DNA of 64,000 nt from Clostridium sp. D43t1_170807_H7. Lineage in GTDB: Bacteria; Bacillota; Clostridia; Clostridiales; Clostridiaceae. This document shows positions 8,944 through 18,577 of the stretch, piece by piece. Made by a program: the position numbers and the translations under genes. The DNA lies in NCBI RefSeq assembly GCF_015555905.1, contig NZ_JADNLK010000005.1, forward strand, positions 1 through 64,000, written 5' to 3'. The notes under the pieces were generated by a model. It saw only the letters and a list, made by a program, of their open reading frames with translations. It did no database searches and was not told where the DNA came from. Numbering within the stretch: the first letter of the stretch is position 1; each line of letters starts with the position of its first letter.

Positions 8944-9169
8944 ATGATTAAAGAAAATTTTACGTTATAAAATTTTTTTCAGAATATACATATGATTAAA
9001 AATATAGTATTATCTTTAATGAAGGTTATTAATTAAGGTTTTACTAATTAATAAAATTTTAATAATATAACTTAAAAATGCTTAATAATTGTCTATTAAG
9101 TTTTACAGTCATTAATAAAATTAGATTAACATATTAAAGTTTATATACAAGAAGACGAGGAGATTTGCT

Positions 9170-10876
9170 ATGAAAAAACCTGTAATTGAGTTCGTGGATT
9201 TTACTTTTCAATACAGAGCTCAGGCAAAGCCAACATTAAATAATATAAATTTAACTATATATGAAGGAGAAAAGGTACTTATAGTAGGACCATCAGGTTC
9301 AGGAAAAAGTACTCTTTCAAATTGCATAAATGGGATTGTGCCATTTTCTAATGAAGGTGAAATTTCTGGTAGCTTAAAAGTTAAGGGAAAAGAAACTAAA
9401 GAAATGAGTATATTTGAATTATCAAATTCAGTAGGTACTGTACTTCAAGATCCAGATGGTCAGTTTATAGGATTAACAGTTGGTGAAGATATAGCTTTTA
9501 AATTAGAAAATGATTGTGTATCACAAGATGATATGAAAGAAAAAGTTAAAATTGTTTCTGAAATTGTAGGGATAGATACTCATTTAGATTCTGCACCTTA
9601 TAGTTTATCAGGAGGTCAAAAACAACGTGTAACATTAGCGGGTGTTATGGTTGGTGAAGTAGATATTCTTTTATTTGATGAACCTCTTGCAAGTTTGGAT
9701 CCGGCAACTGGGAAAAGTGCCATTGAGTTAATAGATAAAATTCAAAAGAAAACTAATAAGACTATATTAATAATAGAACATAGATTAGAGGATGTATTAC
9801 ATTGTCCAGTAGATAGAATAATAGTGGTTGATAATGGTAGAATAGCAGCAGATATAACTCCAGCAGAGTTATTAAGTTCAAATTTATTAATTGAAACTGG
9901 AATACGTGAGCCATTATATATTACTGCATTAAAATATGCTGGCTGTGATATTAAACCAGAAATGCATCCAGAACATATTGATACATTAAATATAGATAGT
10001 TGTAGAGAAAAGTTAAAAGACTGGTATGAAGATACAATAGAAGATGAACAAAAAATAAATAATGAGCCTATTCTTGAAATGAGGGACGTAAAATTCTCTT
10101 ATGAGTCAGGAAAGGAAATATTACATGGTGTTTCTTTTAAAATTAATAAAGGTGAAATGGTTAGTATTGTCGGAAGAAATGGAGCAGGTAAATCAACTAT
10201 TTCTAAATTGATATGTGGTTTTTATAAGCCAACTGAAGGTCAGATATTATTTAATGGTAGGGATTTAATTAATGATACTATTAAAGAACGTGCAGAAAAA
10301 ATAGGTATAGTAATGCAAAATCCGAATCAAATGATATCAAAAACTATGATTTTTGATGAAGTAGCTTTAGGACTTAAGGTTAGAGGTGTTTCTGAAGAGG
10401 AAATCAAGAATAGAGTTTTTGAAACATTAAAGATTTGTGGACTATATGAATTCCGTAATTGGCCGATTTCAGCTTTAAGTTTTGGTCAAAAGAAACGTGT
10501 AACAATCGCATCAATATTAGTATTAAATCCTGAAGTTGTTATTTTAGATGAACCTACAGCTGGACAGGACTTTAAACATTACACTGAAATTATGGAATTC
10601 TTAAAAGAATTGAACCAAAAAGGTGTAACAATAATAATGATAACTCATGATATGCATTTAATGCTTGAATATACTAATAGAGCAATTGTATTATCAAATG
10701 GAGTAAAATTAGCTGATGATATAGCAGCTAATGTTCTTACAGATGAAAAAGTAATAAACAAAGCAAACTTAAAGGAAACATCACTATATGAATTAGCTGT
10801 GAAAGCTAAGTTAGATGATCCGAGAATGTTTGTTAAGAAATTTATTGATTATGATAGGAGGATTAGAGGTATATGA
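9170..10876 (+). CDS. ECF transporter ATPase, two ABC domains fused (EcfA-EcfA')
   Basis: 568 aa with two complete ATP-binding cassettes. First: Walker A GPSGSGKST, signature LSGGQKQR, Walker B ILLFDEP, H-loop IIEHR. Second: Walker A GRNGAGKST, signature LSFGQKKR, Walker B VVILDEP, H-loop ITHD. Q-loops read LQDPDGQFIG and MQNPNQMI. Many ECF systems use two separate ATPases; here both are in one chain, giving a built-in heterodimer. It powers EcfT and one or more S components at the membrane. RBS GAGGAG near 9157. The stop overlaps the ecfT start by 4 bases, implying translational coupling. Confidence 0.93.
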   Translation: MKKPVIEFVDFTFQYRAQAKPTLNNINLTIYEGEKVLIVGPSGSGKSTLSNCINGIVPFSNEGEISGSLKVKGKETKEMSIFELSNSVGTVLQDPDGQFIGLTVGEDIAFKLENDCVSQDDMKEKVKIVSEIVGIDTHLDSAPYSLSGGQKQRVTLAGVMVGEVDILLFDEPLASLDPATGKSAIELIDKIQKKTNKTILIIEHRLEDVLHCPVDRIIVVDNGRIAADITPAELLSSNLLIETGIREPLYITALKYAGCDIKPEMHPEHIDTLNIDSCREKLKDWYEDTIEDEQKINNEPILEMRDVKFSYESGKEILHGVSFKINKGEMVSIVGRNGAGKSTISKLICGFYKPTEGQILFNGRDLINDTIKERAEKIGIVMQNPNQMISKTMIFDEVALGLKVRGVSEEEIKNRVFETLKICGLYEFRNWPISALSFGQKKRVTIASILVLNPEVVILDEPTAGQDFKHYTEIMEFLKELNQKGVTIIMITHDMHLMLEYTNRAIVLSNGVKLADDIAANVLTDEKVINKANLKETSLYELAVKAKLDDPRMFVKKFIDYDRRIRGI

Positions 10877-11700
10877 GCACAATGATTGGATATTCAGATA
10901 TAGATTCACCTATTCATAGATTAACAGGGGCATCAAAGTTAATTGCTTTAATTATTTGGTCTTTAGCTTCGATGATTACATATGATACTCGTGTGCTTTT
11001 AGGAATGTTTGTTGTAAGCATAATTGTGTTTAAAATTTCAAAGGTAAAATTTAAGCAAATTTCATTTGTTCTTTACTTTATATTAATATTCTTATTATTA
11101 AATAATGTAGCTATCTTTATATTTTCACCATATGAAGGTGTTCAAATATATGGAAGTAGAACAGATTTATTTAAGATTGCTGGTCCGTATACTGTAACAA
11201 GTCAGCAATTATTTTATCAATTTAATATAACTTTAAAGTATTTTTCAATAATACCTATGGCATTATTATTTATGGTTGCTACTAATCCAAGTGAATTTGC
11301 AGCATTATTAAACAAAATAGGTGTAAGTTATAAAATTGCATATTCAGTTTCAATAGCTTTAAGATATATACCTGATGTTCAACGTGATTATCAAGATATA
11401 TCATTTGCTCAACAAGCTAGAGGAATAGATATGTCTAAAAAGGAAAAATTAGCAAAAAGAATTAAAAATTCGGCTTCTATATTAATGCCTTTAATATTCT
11501 CAAGCTTAGATAGAATAGAAGCTATAAGTTCTGCTATGGAGCTTAGAGCATTTGGAAGCAATAAAAAGCGTACTTGGTATAATGGAAGGTCATTTAAAAA
11601 AGGTGATTATATAGCTATAGCTGCAGTTAGTATTATATTGATAATTGCAATATTTGCCACAATACTAAATGGTGGACGTTTCTATAATCCATTTATTTAA
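10873..11700 (+). CDS. ecfT: ECF transporter transmembrane coupling protein EcfT
   Basis: 275 aa with about five membrane segments and the two cytoplasmic coupling-helix Ala-Arg-Gly type motifs of EcfT: AQQARGID and AMELRAFG, which transmit ATPase movement to the S component. Start ATG overlaps the end of the ATPase gene (ATGA). Together with the UPF0397 protein it makes a dedicated (group I-like) ECF transporter. A 15-bp perfect terminator follows. Confidence 0.93.
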   Translation: MSTMIGYSDIDSPIHRLTGASKLIALIIWSLASMITYDTRVLLGMFVVSIIVFKISKVKFKQISFVLYFILIFLLLNNVAIFIFSPYEGVQIYGSRTDLFKIAGPYTVTSQQLFYQFNITLKYFSIIPMALLFMVATNPSEFAALLNKIGVSYKIAYSVSIALRYIPDVQRDYQDISFAQQARGIDMSKKEKLAKRIKNSASILMPLIFSSLDRIEAISSAMELRAFGSNKKRTWYNGRSFKKGDYIAIAAVSIILIIAIFATILNGGRFYNPFI

Positions 11701-11713
11701 TAAAATAAATATA

Positions 11714-11752
11714 AGTTAGTACTATAAACTTTTATAGTACTAACTTTTTTAT
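11714..11752 (+). terminator. Terminator after ecfT
   Basis: Perfect 15-bp stem: AGTTAGTACTATAAA (11714-11728) and TTTATAGTACTAACT (11731-11745), then a T-run. Confidence 0.92.
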
Positions 11753-11911
11753 ATAGATTATTTTGTGTAAAAGTGTATCAAAATAAGAAAAAAATAAATA
11801 ACTTCCATAAATTACAGATGTATTGTAGCCCTTTTGTAAATTAATTTTGACCCTATATAGGTATAATATAAAGTATAGAGATATGTAAGAAGTAGATAGG
11901 GAGAATTAAAA

Positions 11912-12886
11912 ATGTATAAATTAACTAAAGATAAGAAAATCGATAGCAGTGTAAGAAAAAATATTACAAAAAATAGTTTTAAGATAGTTGGTTTATTAAT
12001 AGTTGCTATGCTTGGCATAGTGGCTTTCAATGATAAAGGGGTTATAGCGAGTGAAAGTATAGATGTAAACGATAGTGAACTTCTGAAGAACGATAGTGAT
12101 TTTGCTGATGAGAATAAAGATAGAAATTCGCAAAATAGAGAAAATATTGATACTGCTACAAATAAGCAAAACTTAATATATACTTCTTATGAAAATGATT
12201 TATATGCAGATAATGCTAAGGATATAGAGAAGATGCTTAATAAATGGAACTACTTAAGAGAGGATGGTAAAAAGATTGCATATCTAACATTTGATGATGG
12301 GCCCTCAACTGAAGTAACACAGCAAATATTAGAAACTCTTAAAGCTAATAATATAAAGGCTACCTTTTTTATACTAGGTAGTAATGTTGAAAAAAGTGAT
12401 ACACAAAAAGAATTGTTGCAAGAAATGGTTAGGGAAGGACACGCTATTGGAAATCATGGATACTGCCATGATTATAGTGTTTTATATCCAGGTAGAATTG
12501 CTAATCCAACGGTGTTAATAAATGATATGAAAAAATCAGAAAATATAATGAAGTCTGTTTTAGGAGATGACTTCAGCACTAATGTTATTAGATTACCAGG
12601 AGGACATATGTCCTGGAACACGAAATCATTAGATCCTGTTCTGGAGAAAAATGGATATAGTTATATAGATTGGAATGTTCTGAATGGAGATGCTGAAAGT
12701 AATGATAGAACAGTTGAACAGTTAGTAAATAGATTGAAAGGAACTGTAAGTGATTTAGCAGGAAATGATGATGTCTTAGTTATATTAATGCATGACACAA
12801 ATGCAAAGAAAACAACAGCACAATCATTACAGCAAATTATAGATTACTTAAAGTCTTTAGGATATGAGTTTAGAACATTAAAGTAG
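11912..12886 (+). CDS. Membrane-anchored polysaccharide (peptidoglycan) deacetylase, NodB domain
   Basis: 324 aa. A basic N-terminus then a hydrophobic anchor (about residues 24-40), an Asn/Asp-rich linker (48-100) and a NodB homology domain (about 120-320) outside the cell. CE4 motifs: YLTFDDGPS (Asp128/Asp129), NHGYCHD (His182, His186 as metal ligands), RLPGGH (Arg227; the usual RPPGG has Pro to Leu) and VILMHD (His294). The family removes N-acetyl groups from GlcNAc or MurNAc, which can give lysozyme resistance or mark cortex; this one's exact sugar is unknown. Own terminator downstream. Confidence 0.88.
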   Translation: MYKLTKDKKIDSSVRKNITKNSFKIVGLLIVAMLGIVAFNDKGVIASESIDVNDSELLKNDSDFADENKDRNSQNRENIDTATNKQNLIYTSYENDLYADNAKDIEKMLNKWNYLREDGKKIAYLTFDDGPSTEVTQQILETLKANNIKATFFILGSNVEKSDTQKELLQEMVREGHAIGNHGYCHDYSVLYPGRIANPTVLINDMKKSENIMKSVLGDDFSTNVIRLPGGHMSWNTKSLDPVLEKNGYSYIDWNVLNGDAESNDRTVEQLVNRLKGTVSDLAGNDDVLVILMHDTNAKKTTAQSLQQIIDYLKSLGYEFRTLK

Positions 12887-12898
12887 AAAAAATTGATG

Positions 12899-12937
12899 AA
12901 TACTGGATAAGTGATAATATTTATCCAGTATTTTATT
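12899..12937 (+). terminator. Terminator after the deacetylase gene
   Basis: AATACTGGATAA (12899-12910) and TTATCCAGTATT (12921-12932), then TTATTT. Confidence 0.88.
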
Positions 12938-12995
12938 TGCATATGTTAGAAAATATAAATAAAGAGTAGTGTCATAGAGTTGAAAGGAATTTTAT

Positions 12996-13697
12996 ATGAA
13001 AAAAATATTAATAGTTGAAGATGAAGATAGTATAAGAGGATTTTTAAAAATAAATTTAAAAAGGAATGGATTTGAGGTTTTAGAGACGGATAATGGGGAA
13101 GAGGGATTAAAAATTTTGGAATTAGAGGATCCAGTTCTGATAATATTAGATGTTATGTTACCAGGTATAGATGGATTTGAAGTTTGTAAGAGAGCTAGAG
13201 AAAAAAAAGATAAGATAGGTATTATAATGTTGACTGCAAAAAGTCAAGATATGGATAAAATAATGGGGCTTGAATATGGAGCCGATGATTATATGGTAAA
13301 ACCTTTTAATCCAATGGAGTTGTTGCTTAGAATAAGGGCTATATTAAGAAGAATTGGTGTAAATGATGAAAAGAAGGTTTTAAGAAACGGAATATTTACT
13401 GTGGATACATATGGGAAAAAAATATTTAAGGGTGAGGAAGAGATTGATTTAACTCCAAAAGAATATTCACTTATAAAATTATTTATAGAAAATCCTAATA
13501 GGGCTTTTTCAAGAGATGAATTATTAGATTTAGTCTGGGGAAAAGATTATTTTGCAGATTCTAAAGTTATAGATGTGAACATAAGAAGACTTAGAAGAAA
13601 AATAGAAGATTCAGTATCTAAAGAAGGATATATAGAGACTATATGGGGATTTGGATATAGATGGAGAGGCGAAGTGTGTGAAGAGTATACGAAGTAA
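12996..13697 (+). CDS. Response regulator, OmpR/PhoB family
   Basis: 233 aa. Receiver domain residues 1-120 with acidic pocket EDED, phospho-acceptor Asp52 in LIILDVMLPG, the Thr in MLTAKS and the Lys in MVKPFNP. Residues ~130-228 form a winged helix DNA-binding domain (SLIKLFIENPNRAFSRDELLDLVWG ... VDVNIRRLRRKIE would be the helices). The kinase gene starts inside its 3' end, so the two are co-translated. RBS GAAAGGAA before ATG. Targets unknown; the downstream lipoprotein suggests envelope stress sensing. Confidence 0.93.
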   Translation: MKKILIVEDEDSIRGFLKINLKRNGFEVLETDNGEEGLKILELEDPVLIILDVMLPGIDGFEVCKRAREKKDKIGIIMLTAKSQDMDKIMGLEYGADDYMVKPFNPMELLLRIRAILRRIGVNDEKKVLRNGIFTVDTYGKKIFKGEEEIDLTPKEYSLIKLFIENPNRAFSRDELLDLVWGKDYFADSKVIDVNIRRLRRKIEDSVSKEGYIETIWGFGYRWRGEVCEEYTK

Positions 13698-15081
13698 GGT
13701 GTTGAAAAATTTTCTTATAGTAATAATATCAACGGTTTTAATATTAGATATATTAACTTTATTATGCTTAAAGGGATATTATTACAAAAATACTCAAAAT
13801 ACTTTGGTTAATCAATTAGAATCAGCTATTAATTTTTATCAAAAATATTTTTCTAATAATGAATTAATGGAAAATATATATGATAATGTTGATGTTTTTT
13901 GGAATACAAAGCAGGGGCAGATTGAAATCTTAGATCCAAGCGGTAAGTTATTAATGGACTCATATGGCATAAGAGATTCTGAAATTTTAAGTACTCCTGA
14001 TATAACAAAAGCTAAAAATGGAGAGGTTGGAGTATGGACTGGAAATGTAAATTGTTATAATGATAAGGTAATGATAGTTTCTAAGGCAATTACTTCTAAG
14101 ATAAATCCAAGTGATATGATAGGTATAGTTAGGATTATTTTTTCTTTAGAGGAAGTACATAAAATAATACATTCTTTTAGTGTGCTATTTTTATTTATTT
14201 CTATAATAGTAATAGCATTGGGTATAATAATGAGTTTAATAATAGCAAAAGATATAGTATCTCCAATAAAAAAGATAACAGCAGTTGCAAAGGAGATGGC
14301 AAAAGGAAATTTAAATATTAAAAGTAATGTTGCTGATAATATTGAAATTGCTCAATTATCAAAGACGTTGAATTATATGGGATGTGAAGTTGAAAAGAGA
14401 GAAAAATTAAAAAATGAATTTATATCTTCAGTTTCTCATGAATTGAGAACACCATTAACGTCTATTAAGGGATGGGCTATAACTTTAAAGTATGATTGTA
14501 GTGATATGGAGACAGTAGCTTTAGGGCTTGATATTATTGAAAAAGAAAGTGATAGATTAACAGATATGGTAGAAGAGTTATTAGATTTCTCTAAGCTTAT
14601 AAATGGTATTATTTCTTTAAATATAAAAGAGCATGATGTAAGGAGTTTTATTGAGTATATTGAAAATTATATGAGACCAAGAGCAAAAAGAGAGAGGAAA
14701 AAATTTAATATAACTATAGATAAGAATGTTACAAAAGGTTATTTTGATGAAAATAGACTTAAGCAAGTTTTAAGTAATATTATAGATAATGCTTTTAAAT
14801 TTACTGAAGAGAATGGAATAATAAGTTTAAATACTAAAGTTGAAGATGAATATTTAGTGTTTAGAGTAAAGGATAATGGGAGTGGAATAAGTAGTAGAGA
14901 TTTACCACGAGTAAAAGATAAATTTTATAAAGGGAAAAATAGTAAATCTAGAAATGGAATAGGTTTATCTATATGTGATGAAATAGTAACTTTGCATAGA
15001 GGAATTTTAGAAATTAAAAGTAGGGAAAATAAAGGAACAGAAGTAATAATTAAAATTCCTTTAGATCAAGGAGAAGATTAA
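13678..15081 (+). CDS. Sensor histidine kinase of the two-component pair
   Basis: 467 aa from GTG at 13678, chosen because GGAGAGG (13664-13670) lies eight bases before it; an ATG at 13651 would also be open. Membrane segment 1 at about 9-31, an extracellular sensing domain of ~130 residues, membrane segment 2 at about 165-189, then HAMP, HisKA with phospho-His254 in SSVSHELRTP, and HATPase with N box (SNIIDNAFKF), G1 (DNGSGIS) and G2 (GIGLSI). It overlaps the regulator gene by 20 bases and is followed one base later by a lipoprotein gene. Confidence 0.92.
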   Translation: MKSIRSKVLKNFLIVIISTVLILDILTLLCLKGYYYKNTQNTLVNQLESAINFYQKYFSNNELMENIYDNVDVFWNTKQGQIEILDPSGKLLMDSYGIRDSEILSTPDITKAKNGEVGVWTGNVNCYNDKVMIVSKAITSKINPSDMIGIVRIIFSLEEVHKIIHSFSVLFLFISIIVIALGIIMSLIIAKDIVSPIKKITAVAKEMAKGNLNIKSNVADNIEIAQLSKTLNYMGCEVEKREKLKNEFISSVSHELRTPLTSIKGWAITLKYDCSDMETVALGLDIIEKESDRLTDMVEELLDFSKLINGIISLNIKEHDVRSFIEYIENYMRPRAKRERKKFNITIDKNVTKGYFDENRLKQVLSNIIDNAFKFTEENGIISLNTKVEDEYLVFRVKDNGSGISSRDLPRVKDKFYKGKNSKSRNGIGLSICDEIVTLHRGILEIKSRENKGTEVIIKIPLDQGED

Positions 15082-15082
15082 T

Positions 15083-16543
15083 ATGAATAAGAAACTTTTG
15101 ATAGTATTTTTTCTTATTATAATATTGTTTTTTGGATGCAAATCAAATATGAGGGATGAGGAAAGTAATGATATTTTTAATTTTACTGGAACTTGGAGAA
15201 TTGATTCAGTTGAGCAACTAGGAGAAAAGGATGATAGTGAAGAGGTTTCTAGTTATTTAATTGGAGATGAAATAAAATTAGGTAATAACGAAATTGATAT
15301 TGTAGGTAAATATAAGCAAAATATTCATTATAAGTTAAAGGCTGTTGAAGGAGATTACATTCTTTCATATGAGAATAATTTGACTATGAATACTTTTATG
15401 AATGGTAGAGAGACAGTAGACTTAATATCTATTATTGATAAAAATCAAATAATAGGTGAGTTCTTTTTAAATTCTGATACAGAGATGATATTATTATATA
15501 AAAGTAGTTTGATTAAATTAAGTAAAGTAAATAAAAGAGCTAACTTTGATGATATTAGAGATGATGTTGTTATAGCAAATGAAAGTAAAGAAGAAGAGTT
15601 TGATGAAAAAGAAGGAGTTATGTTAGGAATTAAAACTCCTAGTAAAAGAATTAGTGATGGTATATATAGTAATGATGAATATAGAACTTTATGGATATCT
15701 CATGATAATTGGGAAATAGGAAATATATATGAAAAATCTAGTATTATTTTCCCAAGGTTAAATGGAATATGGAAACTAGAAGTGAATCAAAAGAGTATTA
15801 ATGGTTTTGAGTATGATCAGTTTCAAGTGGGTAAATATGATGAAAAATTAAAAAATGATACGGTTGAAAATATAATTTTAGATAAAAGTGAATATAAGAC
15901 TATAAAATTTGTTGGAAATGACTATATTGCCATAGGAAAATATCAAGGAGATTCCTTTGAAGGAAATTATCCAATTTATCAAATAATACCTGTAAATAAT
16001 ATCAATATTGAAAATGGATTACAAGCAGATGAAATATTTATTGGAAATGAAAAAGAAAAATATTTAGAAGAGTTTCAAAATGAAATTAATAGTTTATCTA
16101 AGGAACAAATAGATGAGTTAAATATTTCTTCCATAGACTATAATAATTTGGCTATTGAACGAAGAATAGGACGATGGAGATTTGTTGCTAATTTATTGCC
16201 TAAGAATATGAATGAAGCGGGAGAAAGTTTTAAGCTATCAATATTACCTGATAGTAGATTTATAAATTATAATTCTCTTTATATATCATGGAAATCTTTA
16301 AAACAACAATTAGGTTTTTTTAAAGATGCTTTTACATCTCCGTTGGGCAAGATTATATTAGTTCAATTTGATACTTATATAGCAGTTTATAAAATAGAAA
16401 ATGGAAGCTTGATAACAGAACCTTTAGTTACGACACCTATAGATGAAAAAGATGAGATAATAATGTCCGAGTGGTGTAGTGGAACTTATGTAGAAGAATG
16501 GGAAAAGACTTTTATTGATGGTGAGTTAATAATAGGAGATTAG
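15083..16543 (+). CDS. Lipoprotein of unknown function, co-operonic with the two-component system
   Basis: 486 aa. Signal peptide of type II with lipobox FFGC (Cys at about residue 19), so it is anchored outside the membrane by lipid. The rest is hydrophilic and rich in Asp/Glu, Ile and Asn. It contains three segments of a similar style (TGTWRIDSVEQL, LNGIWKLEVNQ, IGRWRFVANL) that may be repeated beta-rich lipocalin-like modules. No family recognised. It starts one base after the kinase stop with RBS AAGGAGAAG, so it is coupled to the two-component system and may be its target or a sensor accessory. Confidence 0.8.
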   Translation: MNKKLLIVFFLIIILFFGCKSNMRDEESNDIFNFTGTWRIDSVEQLGEKDDSEEVSSYLIGDEIKLGNNEIDIVGKYKQNIHYKLKAVEGDYILSYENNLTMNTFMNGRETVDLISIIDKNQIIGEFFLNSDTEMILLYKSSLIKLSKVNKRANFDDIRDDVVIANESKEEEFDEKEGVMLGIKTPSKRISDGIYSNDEYRTLWISHDNWEIGNIYEKSSIIFPRLNGIWKLEVNQKSINGFEYDQFQVGKYDEKLKNDTVENIILDKSEYKTIKFVGNDYIAIGKYQGDSFEGNYPIYQIIPVNNINIENGLQADEIFIGNEKEKYLEEFQNEINSLSKEQIDELNISSIDYNNLAIERRIGRWRFVANLLPKNMNEAGESFKLSILPDSRFINYNSLYISWKSLKQQLGFFKDAFTSPLGKIILVQFDTYIAVYKIENGSLITEPLVTTPIDEKDEIIMSEWCSGTYVEEWEKTFIDGELIIGD

Positions 16544-16633
16544 ACTCAGTTAGAAATATTATTGCAATAAATTGTTAATAAAAAACAATTTATTACAAAA
16601 TGAGAAAAATTTTTAATAAACTTTATAAAAGTA

Positions 16634-16662
16634 TTGTAAAAAAAATATATATGTGTTATAAT
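16634..16662 (+). promoter_or_regulatory. Promoter of the zinc-ribbon gene
   Basis: TTGTAA (16634-16639), 17-bp spacer, TATAAT (16657-16662) with an upstream TG (extended -10). An inverted AATAAATTGTT/AACAATTTATT (16566-16594) lies before it but lacks a T-run. Confidence 0.65.
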
Positions 16663-16781
16663 TAACAAGAAGTCAAGTTGTTTGACTATTTAAAAGATTT
16701 AAAGTAGATTAATAAAATTTCTCCTATTCAAGAGATATGTTATTAACCATGATAAATCTTAAGAAAATGGAGGAATTTATA

Positions 16782-16940
16782 ATGGCAGATAAGACTATCG
16801 TATGCAGAGACTGCGGAAAAGAATTTTTATTCACTGAAGGAGAGCAAGCTTTCTACAAAGAAAAAGGATTCGATAACGAACCAGTAAGATGTGTTGAATG
16901 TAGAAGAGCAAGAAAAGCTCAACAAAACAACAGAAAGTAA
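16782..16940 (+). CDS. Small zinc-ribbon protein (zf-trcl family)
   Basis: 52 aa. Two Cys-X2-Cys knuckles (VCRDCGKEF and RCVECRRAR) about 30 residues apart, with EGEQAFYKEKGF between them, match the probable zinc-ribbon family zf-trcl common in Firmicutes. The C-terminus is basic (RRARKAQQNNRK), so nucleic-acid or ribosome contact is possible; function is not known. Start is the ATG nine bases after GGAGG (16769-16773); the longer frame from 16737 lacks an RBS. Strong promoter and terminator make it a single-gene unit, probably well expressed. Confidence 0.9.
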   Translation: MADKTIVCRDCGKEFLFTEGEQAFYKEKGFDNEPVRCVECRRARKAQQNNRK

Positions 16941-16952
16941 TTAATTTTATAA

Positions 16953-16986
16953 GATTGTAAGAATTTTTCTTACAATCTTTTTTTAT
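16953..16986 (+). terminator. Terminator after the zinc-ribbon gene
   Basis: AGATTGTAAGAA (16953-16964) and TTCTTACAATCT (16968-16979), then seven T. Confidence 0.93.
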
Positions 16987-17155
16987 TGCGTGAAAATATA
17001 ATTTTATATTATATCTATAATTAAATAAGCGAAAAATATATATGTAGTTTACTATAAATTAATAACTATATTGTAAAAAAAAAACTATATAAATTATAAC
17101 AAATATGGTAAAATAATAAAGTTGATAGAATTTGTAAACATAAGGGGGCAATAAA

Positions 17156-18319
17156 GTGAGTAAAGATAAAAAAAGGTATTCTTTAAGAAATAGAATAATA
17201 ATTTCAGCTATATCTATGGTACTTGCTGTTATTGTTGGAGGAGTTATAGGATATTATAGTTATGTAAAAAGTAAAATATATACGAAGTCAAGTGAAATAG
17301 AAATTAAAACTATAGAGAAAAAAAGTGAAGAGGATGTTGAGTATAAGGAAGTAGAAGGTATTACTAATGTATTATTAGTAGGAACAGATGGTAGAGATCT
17401 AAAAGAAAGTGCAAGAGCAGACTCTATTATAATTGCAACCTTAGATAACAATAATAAGGAAATAAGATTAACATCGCTATTTAGAGATACCTTGGTTGAT
17501 ATTAAGGGATATGGACCATATAAGTTAAATGCAGCTATGGCTTTTGGTGGAATAGATTTGTTAAAAGATACAATACAGGAAACATATGATATAAATATAG
17601 ATAAGTATATAATAATAAATTTTTGGGGATTTGAAGCTATAATTGATCAGATAGGTGGCTTAGAAATTGATGTTAAAGAGTATCAATTAGATGAATTAAA
17701 CAAGTATATAGGTGAATCTACTGGAGGAAATGATTGTCCAGTTACAGAACCAGGGTTACAATTGTTAAATGGAAAGCAGGCTTTATCTTATGCAAGAATA
17801 AGAAAAGGTGTTGGAGATGAATTTGAAAGAACTGAAAGACAAAGAGAGGTATTGTTTAAGGTTGCAGAAAAGTTAAGGGAGACAAAGCCTACAAAGTATC
17901 TAGGAATAGTGAATAGTATGCTTGATTATATAAATACTAATATAGAACTTTTAGATGCTTTAAATATGGCATACACAATTTATAAATTTCCTACTTTAGA
18001 AACAAAACAAATTCATATACCAGTTACAGAATTAGCTGATGATATGAATTATGGTGGAGAAGTTGGATGGGTATTTATAATGGATAGAAAACAGAATACA
18101 GAGATTTTACATGATTTCATATTTAATAATATAGAACCTGATGAAAGTAAATTTGATTATAACTCTTTAAAACAAGCACTTAATGAATATAGAACTGGTG
18201 AATGGATTGATGATTCTCAAAGTGGCGATTCAGAGGATAGTATTAGTAATGAAGAAGATGAAGAGAATGATGACTCGTATGAAGATGATGAAGAAGATAT
18301 TTATGGAGAATGGGATTAG
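17156..18319 (+). CDS. LytR-CpsA-Psr (LCP) family cell-wall glycopolymer transferase
   Basis: 387 aa. A short basic cytoplasmic tail, one membrane anchor (about 14-33) and an extracellular LCP domain: LLVGTDGRD, SARADSIIIATLD, TSLFRDTLVDI, KLNAAMAFGG, GLQLLNGKQALSYARIR and RTERQREVL. LCP enzymes attach teichoic acid or capsule polymers to peptidoglycan from lipid carriers. Start is GTG after AAGGGGGC. The last ~45 residues are extremely acidic (Asp/Glu/Ser), which is unusual for the family and may bind cations or stand in the wall. No terminator is clear after it. Confidence 0.9.
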   Translation: MSKDKKRYSLRNRIIISAISMVLAVIVGGVIGYYSYVKSKIYTKSSEIEIKTIEKKSEEDVEYKEVEGITNVLLVGTDGRDLKESARADSIIIATLDNNNKEIRLTSLFRDTLVDIKGYGPYKLNAAMAFGGIDLLKDTIQETYDINIDKYIIINFWGFEAIIDQIGGLEIDVKEYQLDELNKYIGESTGGNDCPVTEPGLQLLNGKQALSYARIRKGVGDEFERTERQREVLFKVAEKLRETKPTKYLGIVNSMLDYINTNIELLDALNMAYTIYKFPTLETKQIHIPVTELADDMNYGGEVGWVFIMDRKQNTEILHDFIFNNIEPDESKFDYNSLKQALNEYRTGEWIDDSQSGDSEDSISNEEDEENDDSYEDDEEDIYGEWD

Positions 18320-18577
18320 ACAATTATCGTAAATTTAAATGAATATAAATAGTATAATTAAATTATTTTTAGGCTTATAGATAAGAAAATTTAATGATAT
18401 AGCTTGTAACAAAGGTTAAATTATAAAGCTTAATTAGAATATTCTTTTGATGATATCATTAATATTTTCTATTCTATTTTGCTGAAGTTGAAATAGAGTC
18501 TTTAAAATTAATTATATAATTAAAAATAAAAAAATATAAAATTATAATTATTTTTATAGATATAAAAATGGATTTAG

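Noticed and set aside
16566-16594. Terminator after the lipoprotein gene
   Set aside because: The inverted repeat AATAAATTGTT/AACAATTTATT has no T-run and no GC pairs to speak of.
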